A stretch of 64,000 nt of DNA from Anatilimnocola aggregata. GTDB lineage: Bacteria > Planctomycetota > Planctomycetia > Pirellulales > Pirellulaceae. This document shows positions 8,685-18,100 of this stretch, piece by piece; within the stretch, counting starts at the first letter, position 1; each line of letters begins with the position of its first letter. The notes below the pieces were generated by a model, which had not been told where the DNA came from, ran no database searches, and saw only the letters and a program-made list of their open reading frames with translations. The stretch covers positions 3,782,001-3,846,000 of the forward strand of contig NZ_CP036274.1 in NCBI RefSeq assembly GCF_007747655.1. Direction: 5' to 3'. The translations under genes and the position numbers were made by a program.

Positions 8685-11179
8685 GAAAGTTTCAGCAGTT
8701 TGCGGAACAGCCATTCGCCTAGCATCAAGCCGACGACCAGCGTGAACCAGAGAGGCGTCGACCAGAGAGGTTGATTGCGAGTCAGTTTTTCGACGGTTGG
8801 CTCCGCGCGCAGATCGTTCACCAGGTTGTGCACGGTGGTCAGGTCGTAGGCTTTGCCGCCCGATTGCGCGGCGATTTCATTCTGCAGTTTTTCGTCGCGC
8901 ACTGCGCGGCGACGTTCAGCAGAGAGCGGCGTTACTTCGAACCGCTGTTCGTCGAACTTGCCAGTGACCGGGTCCTTTACACGCAGGCTGTATTCACCCA
9001 CGGCGAGCACCGGAATGCGAGCTTCGAAGACGCCCTTGCGAAGCATGGGGACGCGAATCGGACGAACTTCACCACCGCCGGGACCAGGAATCACCAACTC
9101 GGCTTCAAGCGTGCGGTCGGTCACATTTTCTTCATCGAGCGGTTCGAAGTTGACGTCGTAGGCTTCGACAGTGAGCGTGACTTTATCTTCCGCTCGATAC
9201 TGAGGCTGATCGAGTCGAGCGACGAACCGCTTATCGCTGCCAAGCGCGTGGCTCATGCCCAGGCGATAGATCAACTGCGACCAGAACTGCCGATAGTATT
9301 TCTCGCCATACTTCTTCCGCAGACGCCAAGTCTCGTTGAAGCTGAGGAAGACAACCTCGCCTTTGCCGTACTGACGCACGGAGATGAGAGGCTGAGGCGT
9401 TTTGCCATCGCGGCATTTGTCGGTGGGATGTTCGGCCAGAGCGAACGCTTGTTCGTGCAAGGCAGCGACCGGTTGATACCAAGGGAGCTTGCCCAGATTA
9501 TCCCAAGCCTTGGTGTTCTCGATTTCAGTGGCACCCAATTGCATGAATGGATAACGAGCGGCATGTGGCGTGAGGCGGGCACGAAACTCGGGGAACTCCG
9601 GAGCATCGCGGCGGTCGGCTTGCGGGTCGACAATCACGGGCAATAAATCGGCCAGTGGAGTTTGCTGAATCTCTTTGGGGCCGAAACGCGGGCCTGTAAT
9701 TACGACCAGACCACCACCGAGATTGCCGACAAACTCTTTCACCATTTCGCAGAAGCGATCGTTGAGTGCCGAACGGGGCATATCGTCAAGAAACAGCACG
9801 TCGTTGGCGAAGAATTCGCTTCGCTTGGGTGTCAACGTGGGCAGGAACAGCACGTTTGCATCGCGAACCCGTGGATCGGAGGAGGCAAGGAAGGTGCGAA
9901 AGCCGTCCATGCCGACGAGTTTATCGCGATGGAATACTTCTTTGATGAATCGCCATTCCCAGGTGGGTTCATAAGCGACATACATCAGGCGAAGATAGTC
10001 ATCGATGATGTTGACTTGCCGCAGTGCATGGTTGTTCTGGTCGACAATTTCACCTTCGAGCGGTTCGACGGTCGCCGTGAATTCGAAGCGGCCCGATTCC
10101 TCGGGAGTAAAGGGAATCTCGAGCGTTTCGACGCCACTTTGCAGGGCAACGGTTCGCTGACCAACTTGAAACTCGGGTAAAAGCGCGGCCGAGTCTCCGC
10201 CAACCTTGCGACCACTGACGCGAACCGTGACGTTCTGTCCTTGCAGTCCGCTTTGACGCAACTTTACGAGGACACTGCTCCGCTCGGCTTTCTTCATCTT
10301 GGGGTCGGTTTGCAAATCGACCGCTAGATCAACTGCCTCAGTCGCACCAACACCCACGGCGTAGACTGGTACGCCCAACTTGGCGAGAGGGGTATTATCG
10401 CCAATGCCCACGGGGGCAGCGCCCGCGTTATGGGCAAAGTCGCTCACGAAGACGACGCCTGCCAAACGACCTGAACCGAATTGTTGACTAGTCTCTTGTA
10501 GCACAGCTCCGAGCGCCGTGACCTGACCCTTGGTCGTCAGTTGCTCAGCGAGCCAGGCACCCGAAAGCTTCTTTTCGGATTGATTGCCAACTTCGCTTAG
10601 TTTGCGAAGTTGGCTCGTGGTGTTGCCATCGAAGACGAAAGCTTCGAGTTGCACGTTGTGCTTGTCCTGCAACTGCTGCAAGGTGTTTTCGTTCTCTTTG
10701 CTCAACCAAGACTGCACGTATTGCATGCGAGTCGGGGTTGTGAAGCTATTGGCGGCGACCGGAGTTTCGCCCGGGGCAGCAGCGGGAGCCTCTTTTAGGC
10801 CCGTTGAAGTGGCCAATGCGGTGCGCTGCGATTCGGGGAGTTGATCGCCGATGGCCATGCTGTCGGTGCCATCGAATACGACATAAACCTGTGGCTGATG
10901 TTTACGCGTGACATGCATCTGTAGCACAGGGTCGGCCAGAGTCAGAAGCAGAATTGCCAGGAGTAAGCCGCGGCAAATGGCGAGCACCCAGCGAGTTGGT
11001 GCCTTCGGACCATTCTGCAGGCGGAGATAGAAGAACATCGAGAGGACAATGAGCCCAGCTGCGGCGAGAAAGACCCAGAACGGACCGTCCTGCGCCCAAG
11101 GCGCAGCGAGAGCGATGCCGATCTCGTCGATCGACGTCACCCCATCCAATCCCAGAAACCAGCCCCACCAGCGATTCAT
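8681..11179 (-). CDS. VWA/glutamine-amidotransferase-like membrane protein
   Basis: An 832-residue membrane protein. Two helices lie near the N-terminus (FWVFLAAAGLIVLSMFFYL, about 34-52, and VLAICRGLLLAILLLTLADP, about 67-87), and a last helix is at the extreme C-terminus (TLVVGLMLGEWLFRKLL). After the second helix comes a VWA-like start (VVFDGTDSM), where the MIDAS D-x-S-x-S reads D-G-T-D-S; the Ser-to-Thr change may preserve metal binding. A class I glutamine amidotransferase-like region (GNLGGGLVVITGP...) in the middle lacks an obvious catalytic Cys, so it is probably a non-enzymatic fold. A beta-sandwich segment follows before the final helix. This layout is common in planctomycete MoxR operons. 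It is 46 nt from the upstream BatA/VWA gene. Confidence 0.87.
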   Translation of the reverse strand: MNRWWGWFLGLDGVTSIDEIGIALAAPWAQDGPFWVFLAAAGLIVLSMFFYLRLQNGPKAPTRWVLAICRGLLLAILLLTLADPVLQMHVTRKHQPQVYVVFDGTDSMAIGDQLPESQRTALATSTGLKEAPAAAPGETPVAANSFTTPTRMQYVQSWLSKENENTLQQLQDKHNVQLEAFVFDGNTTSQLRKLSEVGNQSEKKLSGAWLAEQLTTKGQVTALGAVLQETSQQFGSGRLAGVVFVSDFAHNAGAAPVGIGDNTPLAKLGVPVYAVGVGATEAVDLAVDLQTDPKMKKAERSSVLVKLRQSGLQGQNVTVRVSGRKVGGDSAALLPEFQVGQRTVALQSGVETLEIPFTPEESGRFEFTATVEPLEGEIVDQNNHALRQVNIIDDYLRLMYVAYEPTWEWRFIKEVFHRDKLVGMDGFRTFLASSDPRVRDANVLFLPTLTPKRSEFFANDVLFLDDMPRSALNDRFCEMVKEFVGNLGGGLVVITGPRFGPKEIQQTPLADLLPVIVDPQADRRDAPEFPEFRARLTPHAARYPFMQLGATEIENTKAWDNLGKLPWYQPVAALHEQAFALAEHPTDKCRDGKTPQPLISVRQYGKGEVVFLSFNETWRLRKKYGEKYYRQFWSQLIYRLGMSHALGSDKRFVARLDQPQYRAEDKVTLTVEAYDVNFEPLDEENVTDRTLEAELVIPGPGGGEVRPIRVPMLRKGVFEARIPVLAVGEYSLRVKDPVTGKFDEQRFEVTPLSAERRRAVRDEKLQNEIAAQSGGKAYDLTTVHNLVNDLRAEPTVEKLTRNQPLWSTPLWFTLVVGLMLGEWLFRKLLKLS

Positions 11180-11225
11180 CGAGTTATAATTTTCCCTGCA
11201 AGTGCAGCAACAGACTCAAACAAAA

Positions 11226-13799
11226 CTAAACGGCCACCTGCGGCCGCAACGCAGGCCACGACAAGACGACCATCTCGGCAAGCAACAGCAGCAACACCGC
11301 GAGCGCCAGATACCACCAACTTGTTTGGCCGCGAATCGCGGCTCCAGCCAAGCTAATGTCCTCGCCTGGTTCAACCCACCGAAGCGAACTTCCCGCGGTC
11401 AGTTCTTCGAACTTCTCGCGCGTAATCGGCTGCAGTTCCGATTCATCGGCTTCACCATTGACCACGATGGGAATATCCCAGACGGGTTTGGCGTCCGTGG
11501 GTTGTGGGCCTTCAGCATTCGGATCGTGACGATAACCGGCGACGCGATACACGCCTCGTTGATACAGGCCGTGCAACGTGATGCCGCGCAAGTCACCGCT
11601 GATAAAACCGATATCGAGCGATTCCGGGTCGAGTTGACGCGGACGAGTGAGCGTGACTGCCAAATCGTGCTCGTTCGAGGGAACGGGCAATGTGAGTTGT
11701 TCGAGTGGTTGATAGTTCCGCCGCGTGAGTGTCGATCGCGTCATGTTACGCAGCAAACGGTCGAACATCAGAATCGCGTTCGTCTTGGGCAAGGTATTCC
11801 ACGAGGACAGTAATCCAGTGCCCACGAACAGAATCTCACCTTGGCCCCGTTTGCCCGCAACCAGGAAAGGTGTTTGTGCGGGATCATCGAAGCGAGCCAG
11901 GATTCGCGGCAATTGCTGCTGCAGCAAACTGTCGACTCGTTGTGCGCGCAAAGCGGGATCATCGGGAAGAGCTTCGTCGCCCCCGGTACTAACGGAATTC
12001 CCCGTGGCCCAGGTGAGCCAGCGCGGCTGGAGTTCGGCCAACTTAGCTTCGTCTTGTTCCTGCGACTCTTGATCGGCCGAGGTGATCTCGCCCGCGGCTT
12101 GCTTGGTCGTGAATTCCTCGCGACGCTTGGCAGCGGCCTGCACGAAAGTCAATTCTTCTTCCAGGTTTTTGCGAGCGGCAGCGGCCAATTGAGCGGTCGT
12201 ATCGGCCGACGTATCGCTGCCAACTGCTTTGAAGAAGAACGGTTCGGAATAGAGATCGCGCAGTTCCGTTTCGCTAATCGACGACAATTGAAACAGCTCA
12301 TCGCCCGAGAGGCTTTCGAACGAAATGAAGAACGGACGCGTATTCGCGCCAGCAACTTCCGGTACTTCGCCCACCGTTTCGAGCAATGGCAGCGGCAAGA
12401 TTCCGTCGCCACCTTGCCAGGCCAATTCTTGCCAGCGCGCCGGATCAAAATCGGCTCCAGCAGCAATCACCAGCCGGCCACCTTGGCGAACGTAATCGCG
12501 CAGGAGGGAAACAACTTCCTCCGACTGTGGCTCTTTCAAACCGGCGAGCACAACCAAGCGAGCGTCTTTGAGCACTTCTTGATCGAGCTCGTTCTGAGTC
12601 AGGTGGCGAACCTTCACTAATTGCCGCGGGGCATCGCTACGCGAGGTCTTCGGTGCCAGCAGTTTTCGCAAATGCCGAGTCTCGCCCAATTGATTGCGTC
12701 CCGGATCTTCTGCCGAACCGAATTGATCGACAAAGACCACCGGCAGGCCAGCAACGATTGGCAGGGCGAGAAAACGCTCGTTGTCGGCAGCGAGGGCGTC
12801 GTTGGCTTGAATCTCGGCCTTAAGGGCCACAAAAATCGGCCGATCAGGCTCAGGAACTTCGGTAAGTGTATTGAAGACGTACTCGAACTCAACCTCTTTG
12901 CTGCCCGAACCGGGTTCGATGGCTACTGTCCGCTCGCCAATCACGGTATCGCCGTACGACAGCTTGACTTGAATGTCTTGCCGGGCGACGCCGCCCTGAT
13001 GTTGCAGCACCACTTGGATCGTCGTGGGCGTCTCGATATCGGCAAGGCCATCTTGCACCCGCAAATCGGCAATCCAAGTATTCTCCCAATCAGCTGCGGT
13101 GCCAGCCGGTGCTACAGCAACAAGTTGCCAGTCTTGTAGTTTCTTCAAAGTTTCGGCCGAGCGAAGATCGCGCCAATTTGTGCCTTGCTGATCGCTGAAG
13201 ACGACGACTCGTTTGGCAAGTTCGGGTGACGACTCACTTGCCCGTTGCACGTCGTTCACTGCGCGGAGCATGCTCGCGCTGCGATCGACGAGTTCAAGTT
13301 TGCCGATGGCTTCGAGAGCGGCGTCCTTGGTGTCGTAAGGATCAGGACTATAACCCTCGCGCGAGCCGCACGCCGGCAGGACCGAGATCTTGCTACCGGT
13401 GGGGAGTTGATCGATGAGCCGGCGAGCACGGTCTTTGGCTTTATCAAGCAAGGTGCCGTCGAGCCCTTCGTAGCCCATGCTCAGGCTGTTATCGACCACG
13501 AGAATCGCATGCAGTGGTTGGCGCTCATCGACCCCGCTGTTGCCACCCCGGGCGAAAAAAGGACGAGCAAGCACTAGACCGAAGAGAAAGACAGCAATGG
13601 TACGCATCACCAGCAGGATGATGTCGCGCAGCTGCAACATTTTGCGGTTTCGTTGCATGGCTTCCTTGAGGAAGTCCATAGCCGCCCATTGCACCACACG
13701 ATAGCGCCGCCGATTGAGCAAGTGAATGATCACCGGCCCCGTGGCAAAGAGTGCACCGGCAGCTGCAAATTGCCAGGCGGTTAACGACAAAAACGACAT
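11226..13799 (-). CDS. BatA-type VWA membrane protein
   Basis: An 857-residue protein with the BatA N-terminal module: helix one (FAAAGALFATGPVIIHLL), the conserved LNRRR turn, then FLKEAMQRNRKMLQLRD and helix two (IILLVMRTIAVFLFGLVLARPF). A VWA domain follows directly with an intact MIDAS (VVDNSLSMG, D-x-S-x-S). The central region contains a GATase-like segment (RDYVRQGGRLVIAAGADFDP), and the C-terminus ends in a membrane helix (WYLALAVLLLLLAEMVVL). BatA proteins are Bacteroides-aerotolerance-type envelope proteins that work with MoxR; in Planctomycetes the function is undetermined. ATG 13799 lies 1 nt after the stop of the prenyltransferase-repeat gene, which indicates one transcript. Confidence 0.92.
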   Translation of the reverse strand: MSFLSLTAWQFAAAGALFATGPVIIHLLNRRRYRVVQWAAMDFLKEAMQRNRKMLQLRDIILLVMRTIAVFLFGLVLARPFFARGGNSGVDERQPLHAILVVDNSLSMGYEGLDGTLLDKAKDRARRLIDQLPTGSKISVLPACGSREGYSPDPYDTKDAALEAIGKLELVDRSASMLRAVNDVQRASESSPELAKRVVVFSDQQGTNWRDLRSAETLKKLQDWQLVAVAPAGTAADWENTWIADLRVQDGLADIETPTTIQVVLQHQGGVARQDIQVKLSYGDTVIGERTVAIEPGSGSKEVEFEYVFNTLTEVPEPDRPIFVALKAEIQANDALAADNERFLALPIVAGLPVVFVDQFGSAEDPGRNQLGETRHLRKLLAPKTSRSDAPRQLVKVRHLTQNELDQEVLKDARLVVLAGLKEPQSEEVVSLLRDYVRQGGRLVIAAGADFDPARWQELAWQGGDGILPLPLLETVGEVPEVAGANTRPFFISFESLSGDELFQLSSISETELRDLYSEPFFFKAVGSDTSADTTAQLAAAARKNLEEELTFVQAAAKRREEFTTKQAAGEITSADQESQEQDEAKLAELQPRWLTWATGNSVSTGGDEALPDDPALRAQRVDSLLQQQLPRILARFDDPAQTPFLVAGKRGQGEILFVGTGLLSSWNTLPKTNAILMFDRLLRNMTRSTLTRRNYQPLEQLTLPVPSNEHDLAVTLTRPRQLDPESLDIGFISGDLRGITLHGLYQRGVYRVAGYRHDPNAEGPQPTDAKPVWDIPIVVNGEADESELQPITREKFEELTAGSSLRWVEPGEDISLAGAAIRGQTSWWYLALAVLLLLLAEMVVLSWPALRPQVAV

Positions 13800-13800
13800 G

Positions 13801-14961
13801 CTACTGGCCCGCCTTTGCCTTTTGGCGGAAGCTCTCGATCTTCCCTTCCTGCAAAATGGGAAGGTAGCGATTCGGAATAGCCAGAATGAAGCAGCCCACG
13901 CTAGTCGCGTATAGCTGGCCCTCGCGGCCGCCTACGTGGCCGTTGGTTTTCGCGCCGTGATCGTGCCATGCTCCGTGATTGGCTGCATTCTTGTCGTCCA
14001 TCACCTGCGCGGTGACGAGATACTCGCGCAGCAGCGGATAACATTCTTTCCACGGATCGCCATTCACTTGATACAAAGCCTGGCCGACGTAATACAGCGT
14101 GTAGGCATCGAAGGGCATGCTGCCGTTTCGTTCGCGGGCTTTGGGAACTTCCTTCACCGCAGCCGCGATGACGTCCATATTCTTGCCGATTCGCCAGTCG
14201 TCGTACTGTCCGAACTCCTGCATGCAAACCACGCCGGCTGCAGCCATGGCAATGGTGCCACCACCACCACCGCGGCTATACGTGAATTGGCCGGGCATTT
14301 TCATTTGCTCAGCTTCTGATGCGCGGCGATCACCCTTTGCCGCGTAATGATCGCGGACGCTCTTGATCGCCTGATCGATGACTTCGGGTGGAACTTCCAG
14401 TCCGCTATCGACGGCCGAACGAAGCGCTTTCGCCTGCATCACGGCGAGACTCAGATCGTGACCATTCTTTTGGCGATGAGCTTTGTAATCCCAACCACCG
14501 TCGTCGCACTGGACGTTGGCGATGAGTTTCAAAGCGCCATCCAGAACGCGATTAAGCCGGCGATCGCGACTAGCTGTCATGCCATGAGCCTGGCCGAGCA
14601 CAAAGGTCGCCAAACCGTGGTTGTACATATCTCGCTGGGCGTCAGAAACGTTCAGCAAGCCCGAAGGCTTGGCATGGCTGACTACGTATTCCAATGCCCG
14701 ATCGACTTCGCGGCCATATTTGCCACGACCGGGAGCATGACCGGCGGCCAGGAACGCCAAGGCCCCCATGCTAACAAGCCCCAGGTCGTTCGAACCCCAG
14801 TTTCCTTCGGCACCCTGATTCCGGGCTAACCATTCGAGCCCCCGGTCGAGAGCAGCTTCACTCAGCGGGGTGATTTCATCGTCTTGCCCCCACGCGCGAG
14901 CGAGTGGAGCAAAGAGCATTGCCAGCGAGAGAATGGCCAAAGCCAGCTGACGTCGCAACAT
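13801..14961 (-). CDS. Exported prenyltransferase/squalene-oxidase repeat protein
   Basis: A 386-residue protein with a clear signal peptide (MLRRQLALAILSLAMLFAPLARA). ATG 14961 is preferred over the upstream in-frame start at 15027 because it begins the signal peptide and has GAGAGG about 8 nt upstream. The mature part has alpha/alpha-barrel repeats of the squalene-cyclase/prenyltransferase type: ALDRGLEWLARNQGAEGNWG, ANVQCDDGGWDYK and a GQALYQVNG...W segment. The DxDD cyclase motif is absent, so it is unlikely to be a terpene cyclase; such exported repeat proteins are frequent in planctomycetes and are of unknown function. It is the first gene of the seven-gene operon, so the promoter should lie in 14962-15146. 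Confidence 0.88.
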   Translation of the reverse strand: MLRRQLALAILSLAMLFAPLARAWGQDDEITPLSEAALDRGLEWLARNQGAEGNWGSNDLGLVSMGALAFLAAGHAPGRGKYGREVDRALEYVVSHAKPSGLLNVSDAQRDMYNHGLATFVLGQAHGMTASRDRRLNRVLDGALKLIANVQCDDGGWDYKAHRQKNGHDLSLAVMQAKALRSAVDSGLEVPPEVIDQAIKSVRDHYAAKGDRRASEAEQMKMPGQFTYSRGGGGGTIAMAAAGVVCMQEFGQYDDWRIGKNMDVIAAAVKEVPKARERNGSMPFDAYTLYYVGQALYQVNGDPWKECYPLLREYLVTAQVMDDKNAANHGAWHDHGAKTNGHVGGREGQLYATSVGCFILAIPNRYLPILQEGKIESFRQKAKAGQ

Positions 14962-15146
14962 GCAGTTGCCTCTCGATGGGAGGGAGTAGGGGCGAACGGT
15001 GGGGAACAGGCTATTGTCATTAGCCAACGGTTACTTTGCTATGGCTGAAGGGCGAATTTCGTTACACGCCTGCCGAAAAAACCGACAAGAACCGGCGATT
15101 GCCAATCGTGAACGTAAGAATCGACCGGGAAGTGACTTGAGGTGCG

Positions 15147-18100
15147 TTATTTCGCTGTGGGGATCAACTCCACAACGTCGCGATTTGGATCATGTTGCCC
15201 GCGGCCAAAGAACGTGAAAAGCCGGTCCTTATAAGGCACCAGCGGGCCAAGTCTCGGCAATGAATCTTTCAGTTCCGAGAGTGTGGCGCTTGTCCGTTCA
15301 CTTCCGTCCGCCGGGTCCAACCAAACGAGTTGAAGGGCTGGCTTGTCTTTCTGAGCGACACGCTGGACTATGAGAATGGCCGAATCATCGGCCAGGCCAT
15401 ATGGCTGCAACTCCACGACCGGCTTGAACCACCGACGCTCGCCCGTCTTGGCATCGAGCGCCTGCAGTCCTAATTCCGTTTGCACCAGAATGTTGCCGAG
15501 TGAGACGCCAAAAACGCCGATCACGTCGGGGAGCAACGTCTCCCACAACTGCAGTCCGGTCGTCGGCTCAACACACACCACGGTTCGGGTGCCAGGCTGG
15601 CTGATTACCACATGGCCATCGACCAGTAGCGGGCGCTGATAGTTTTGCAGCACCCAGCGAGGATCTTCTTCACTGGGAACGACGACATGCTTCCGCAGCC
15701 AGGCAATCTGCCCGCGACCGTCCAGCGCGAGTGTCACGCCGCCCAAGGTGACAATTAGCTGATGGTCGAGCGGCAGCACTTCACAACAAGCACGTGCGCC
15801 CCAGGTATTACGCAGCCGAACTAGATCTCGTTGTTGCTGCAACTCGCCTGTGGCGGGATCGATTACATTCCAGCGCAACAGGCCCTCTTGCTGTTCCTGA
15901 GCGACGATGCTGAGAGCCACGATCTGGCCGTGAAGGTAGACCGGATCCGAACAGAAGAATTCGCGCTCACCGCGATCGGTGGTCCAGATCAGTTTGCCGT
16001 TGGATTTGTCGAGACAAACAATCTGCTGGCTGCGACTGTAAAGTTGGCGCGCAAGAATCTGATCGCGGAGAACGAGCGGTCGCATGGCAATCAGCGCAAA
16101 ATCTTGCGCCTTCTGCATGCTTCCGGACGGTGCCTGGCTTTGCCACCTGCGCTGCCCATTGTTCAGGTCGTAAGCCGCCACTTGAAAGCGGTTCGACACG
16201 AACAGGGTATCACCTTCGACAGTCGCAGCCAGTTGTTTATCGGGCCAAGGGACCGCGTACTGATTTGTTTTGCGGCCCACTTCTTCCTGTGGGCGTTCGC
16301 CGGATGGTCCGTCGAGGCGACTCCGATTGTGAACAGTGAATTGCCCGGGCTGTGGCACCGTCAGCAGGCTTCCCGGCATCACATGCGTGGCAGAACCGAC
16401 GGCGGAACTGGTGCCACGCGCACGCATTTCGGTGACAAGTGCTTCGAACGCAGGCGCGTCGAGTTTCAGATTGTTGAACTGCACGACCGCTGTGGCGGGG
16501 CTGCCTAAATCGCGACCGAGCATAGCGGCTGCCAATCGAATGCGCGGCGATAACTCGGCGGCGATGGAGGGATGACGTACTATCGCCTGTTGGTAATGGG
16601 CAATGGCTTCCTCAAACCAACCATTCGAAAGTGCTCGATCGCCCAGCCAGCGAAGCGCATCGGCCGATTCGGCAGTGGCACCGAATTGCACGGTCGCAAG
16701 TTCCACGGCGCTCGCATCCGCCGCGGCGATGGCCTGACCAATTCGCAACTTGGCAAGTGGACCGTAACGCTCGCCTAACGCAACGCGCAGCTGTGGAAAG
16801 TCACTAAGCAGCAGTTGCACAGCGACCGGCAGCGAGGTCAACAGCTGGCGATCCTTCACATACGGCGCGACGCCCGGCGCTGCTTCATGGTCGACTGAGG
16901 TGATGATTCGTGCGGCATCTTCCCAGGCTTCGCTTTCGAGCACCGCCTGCAATTCGCTCGTCAAGTTGTAAGTTTCTTTGCTGAGTTCTTCGACTAGCAG
17001 CGGCCGCCAGCCATCTCGCATGAGCGTTGTATTGGCGGTGGCTGTGGCCCTACTCGAACTTTCGCGCCGCGCGTGGGCTTCGGCCCAGGCAATTATCGGC
17101 ATTGTTTCATCGACGTGGAAAAAGCGAAGTTGATCACAAATGGCCAGCAGTTCTGCCGGCTGCTGCTGATAGGCTCGCTGCAGCAGTTCGGTGCGAATGA
17201 GCGGTTCCAGTGGAACAAGAGGCGGACCATAGGGCCGGTTGGGTGTATGAATCGGAGTACTCATGTAGGTCCGGCGAACGGTCGACCAGGGCGGCAATTG
17301 TTGGTCTTCAAAGGCGTTCAGGCCGACTTTGGCAATCCGCTGCAGCAAGTTAATTCGCACCGCATCGCCGTCTTTCATGGAACCGACAAGTTGCATGGCA
17401 TCGACGTGAACAGCAAGTTGTTCAGCGACAGGTAACTTCCGCAGTGCTGGCTCATCGAGCAGCATTTCCAGCAGCGGATATCCCAGATCTCGACCGGGGC
17501 AAGCGGCCAGTGTGCTGACAGCGCAGGCGATCCGCCACTCGACTTCGTTCTCTTCTGCAGGTTTTTGCTTCGCAATTTCCGCTTGCCAAGTCGCCAGATT
17601 AGCAGCCTGCGGCACCGCTACTGCCGTGGCTCTTTTTTCTTCCGTAGCAAGATTAGACAGTGCCGAAAGTTCGCGCAGTTCTACGCGTTGAATTGTCCCT
17701 TGGACACCGGGTCGCTTGCTGACGAGCAGCAGCCCGAAGGAGTCGATCCCGCCTTGCTGAGCTTCTTTGACAAATTCAGGCTGCCCCCAATTCTTCCCGT
17801 CGGACGACACCCACCACCTTAGCGAACCGCAGCCAAAACCGAACTTAATCCAAACCGACGTTGGATCGACGCAGGCTTCGACTTGATCGGAATAAGGAGG
17901 AGAAGCAAGTTCATGATCGCTGTCGACATAGCGACCGCGGGCCATGATGCGGTTCGTAGTCGTGTTGCGAACAAAACGGACGCAGTCATCCGGATTTCCC
18001 TGCTTTCGGCCGAGGTAAACAGCGAATCCAGGCGTGACGTCCTTTAAATGCAGAACAAGTTGATGTAGCCCTTGCTTGGGCAGAGGTGTCCAGCACCGGA

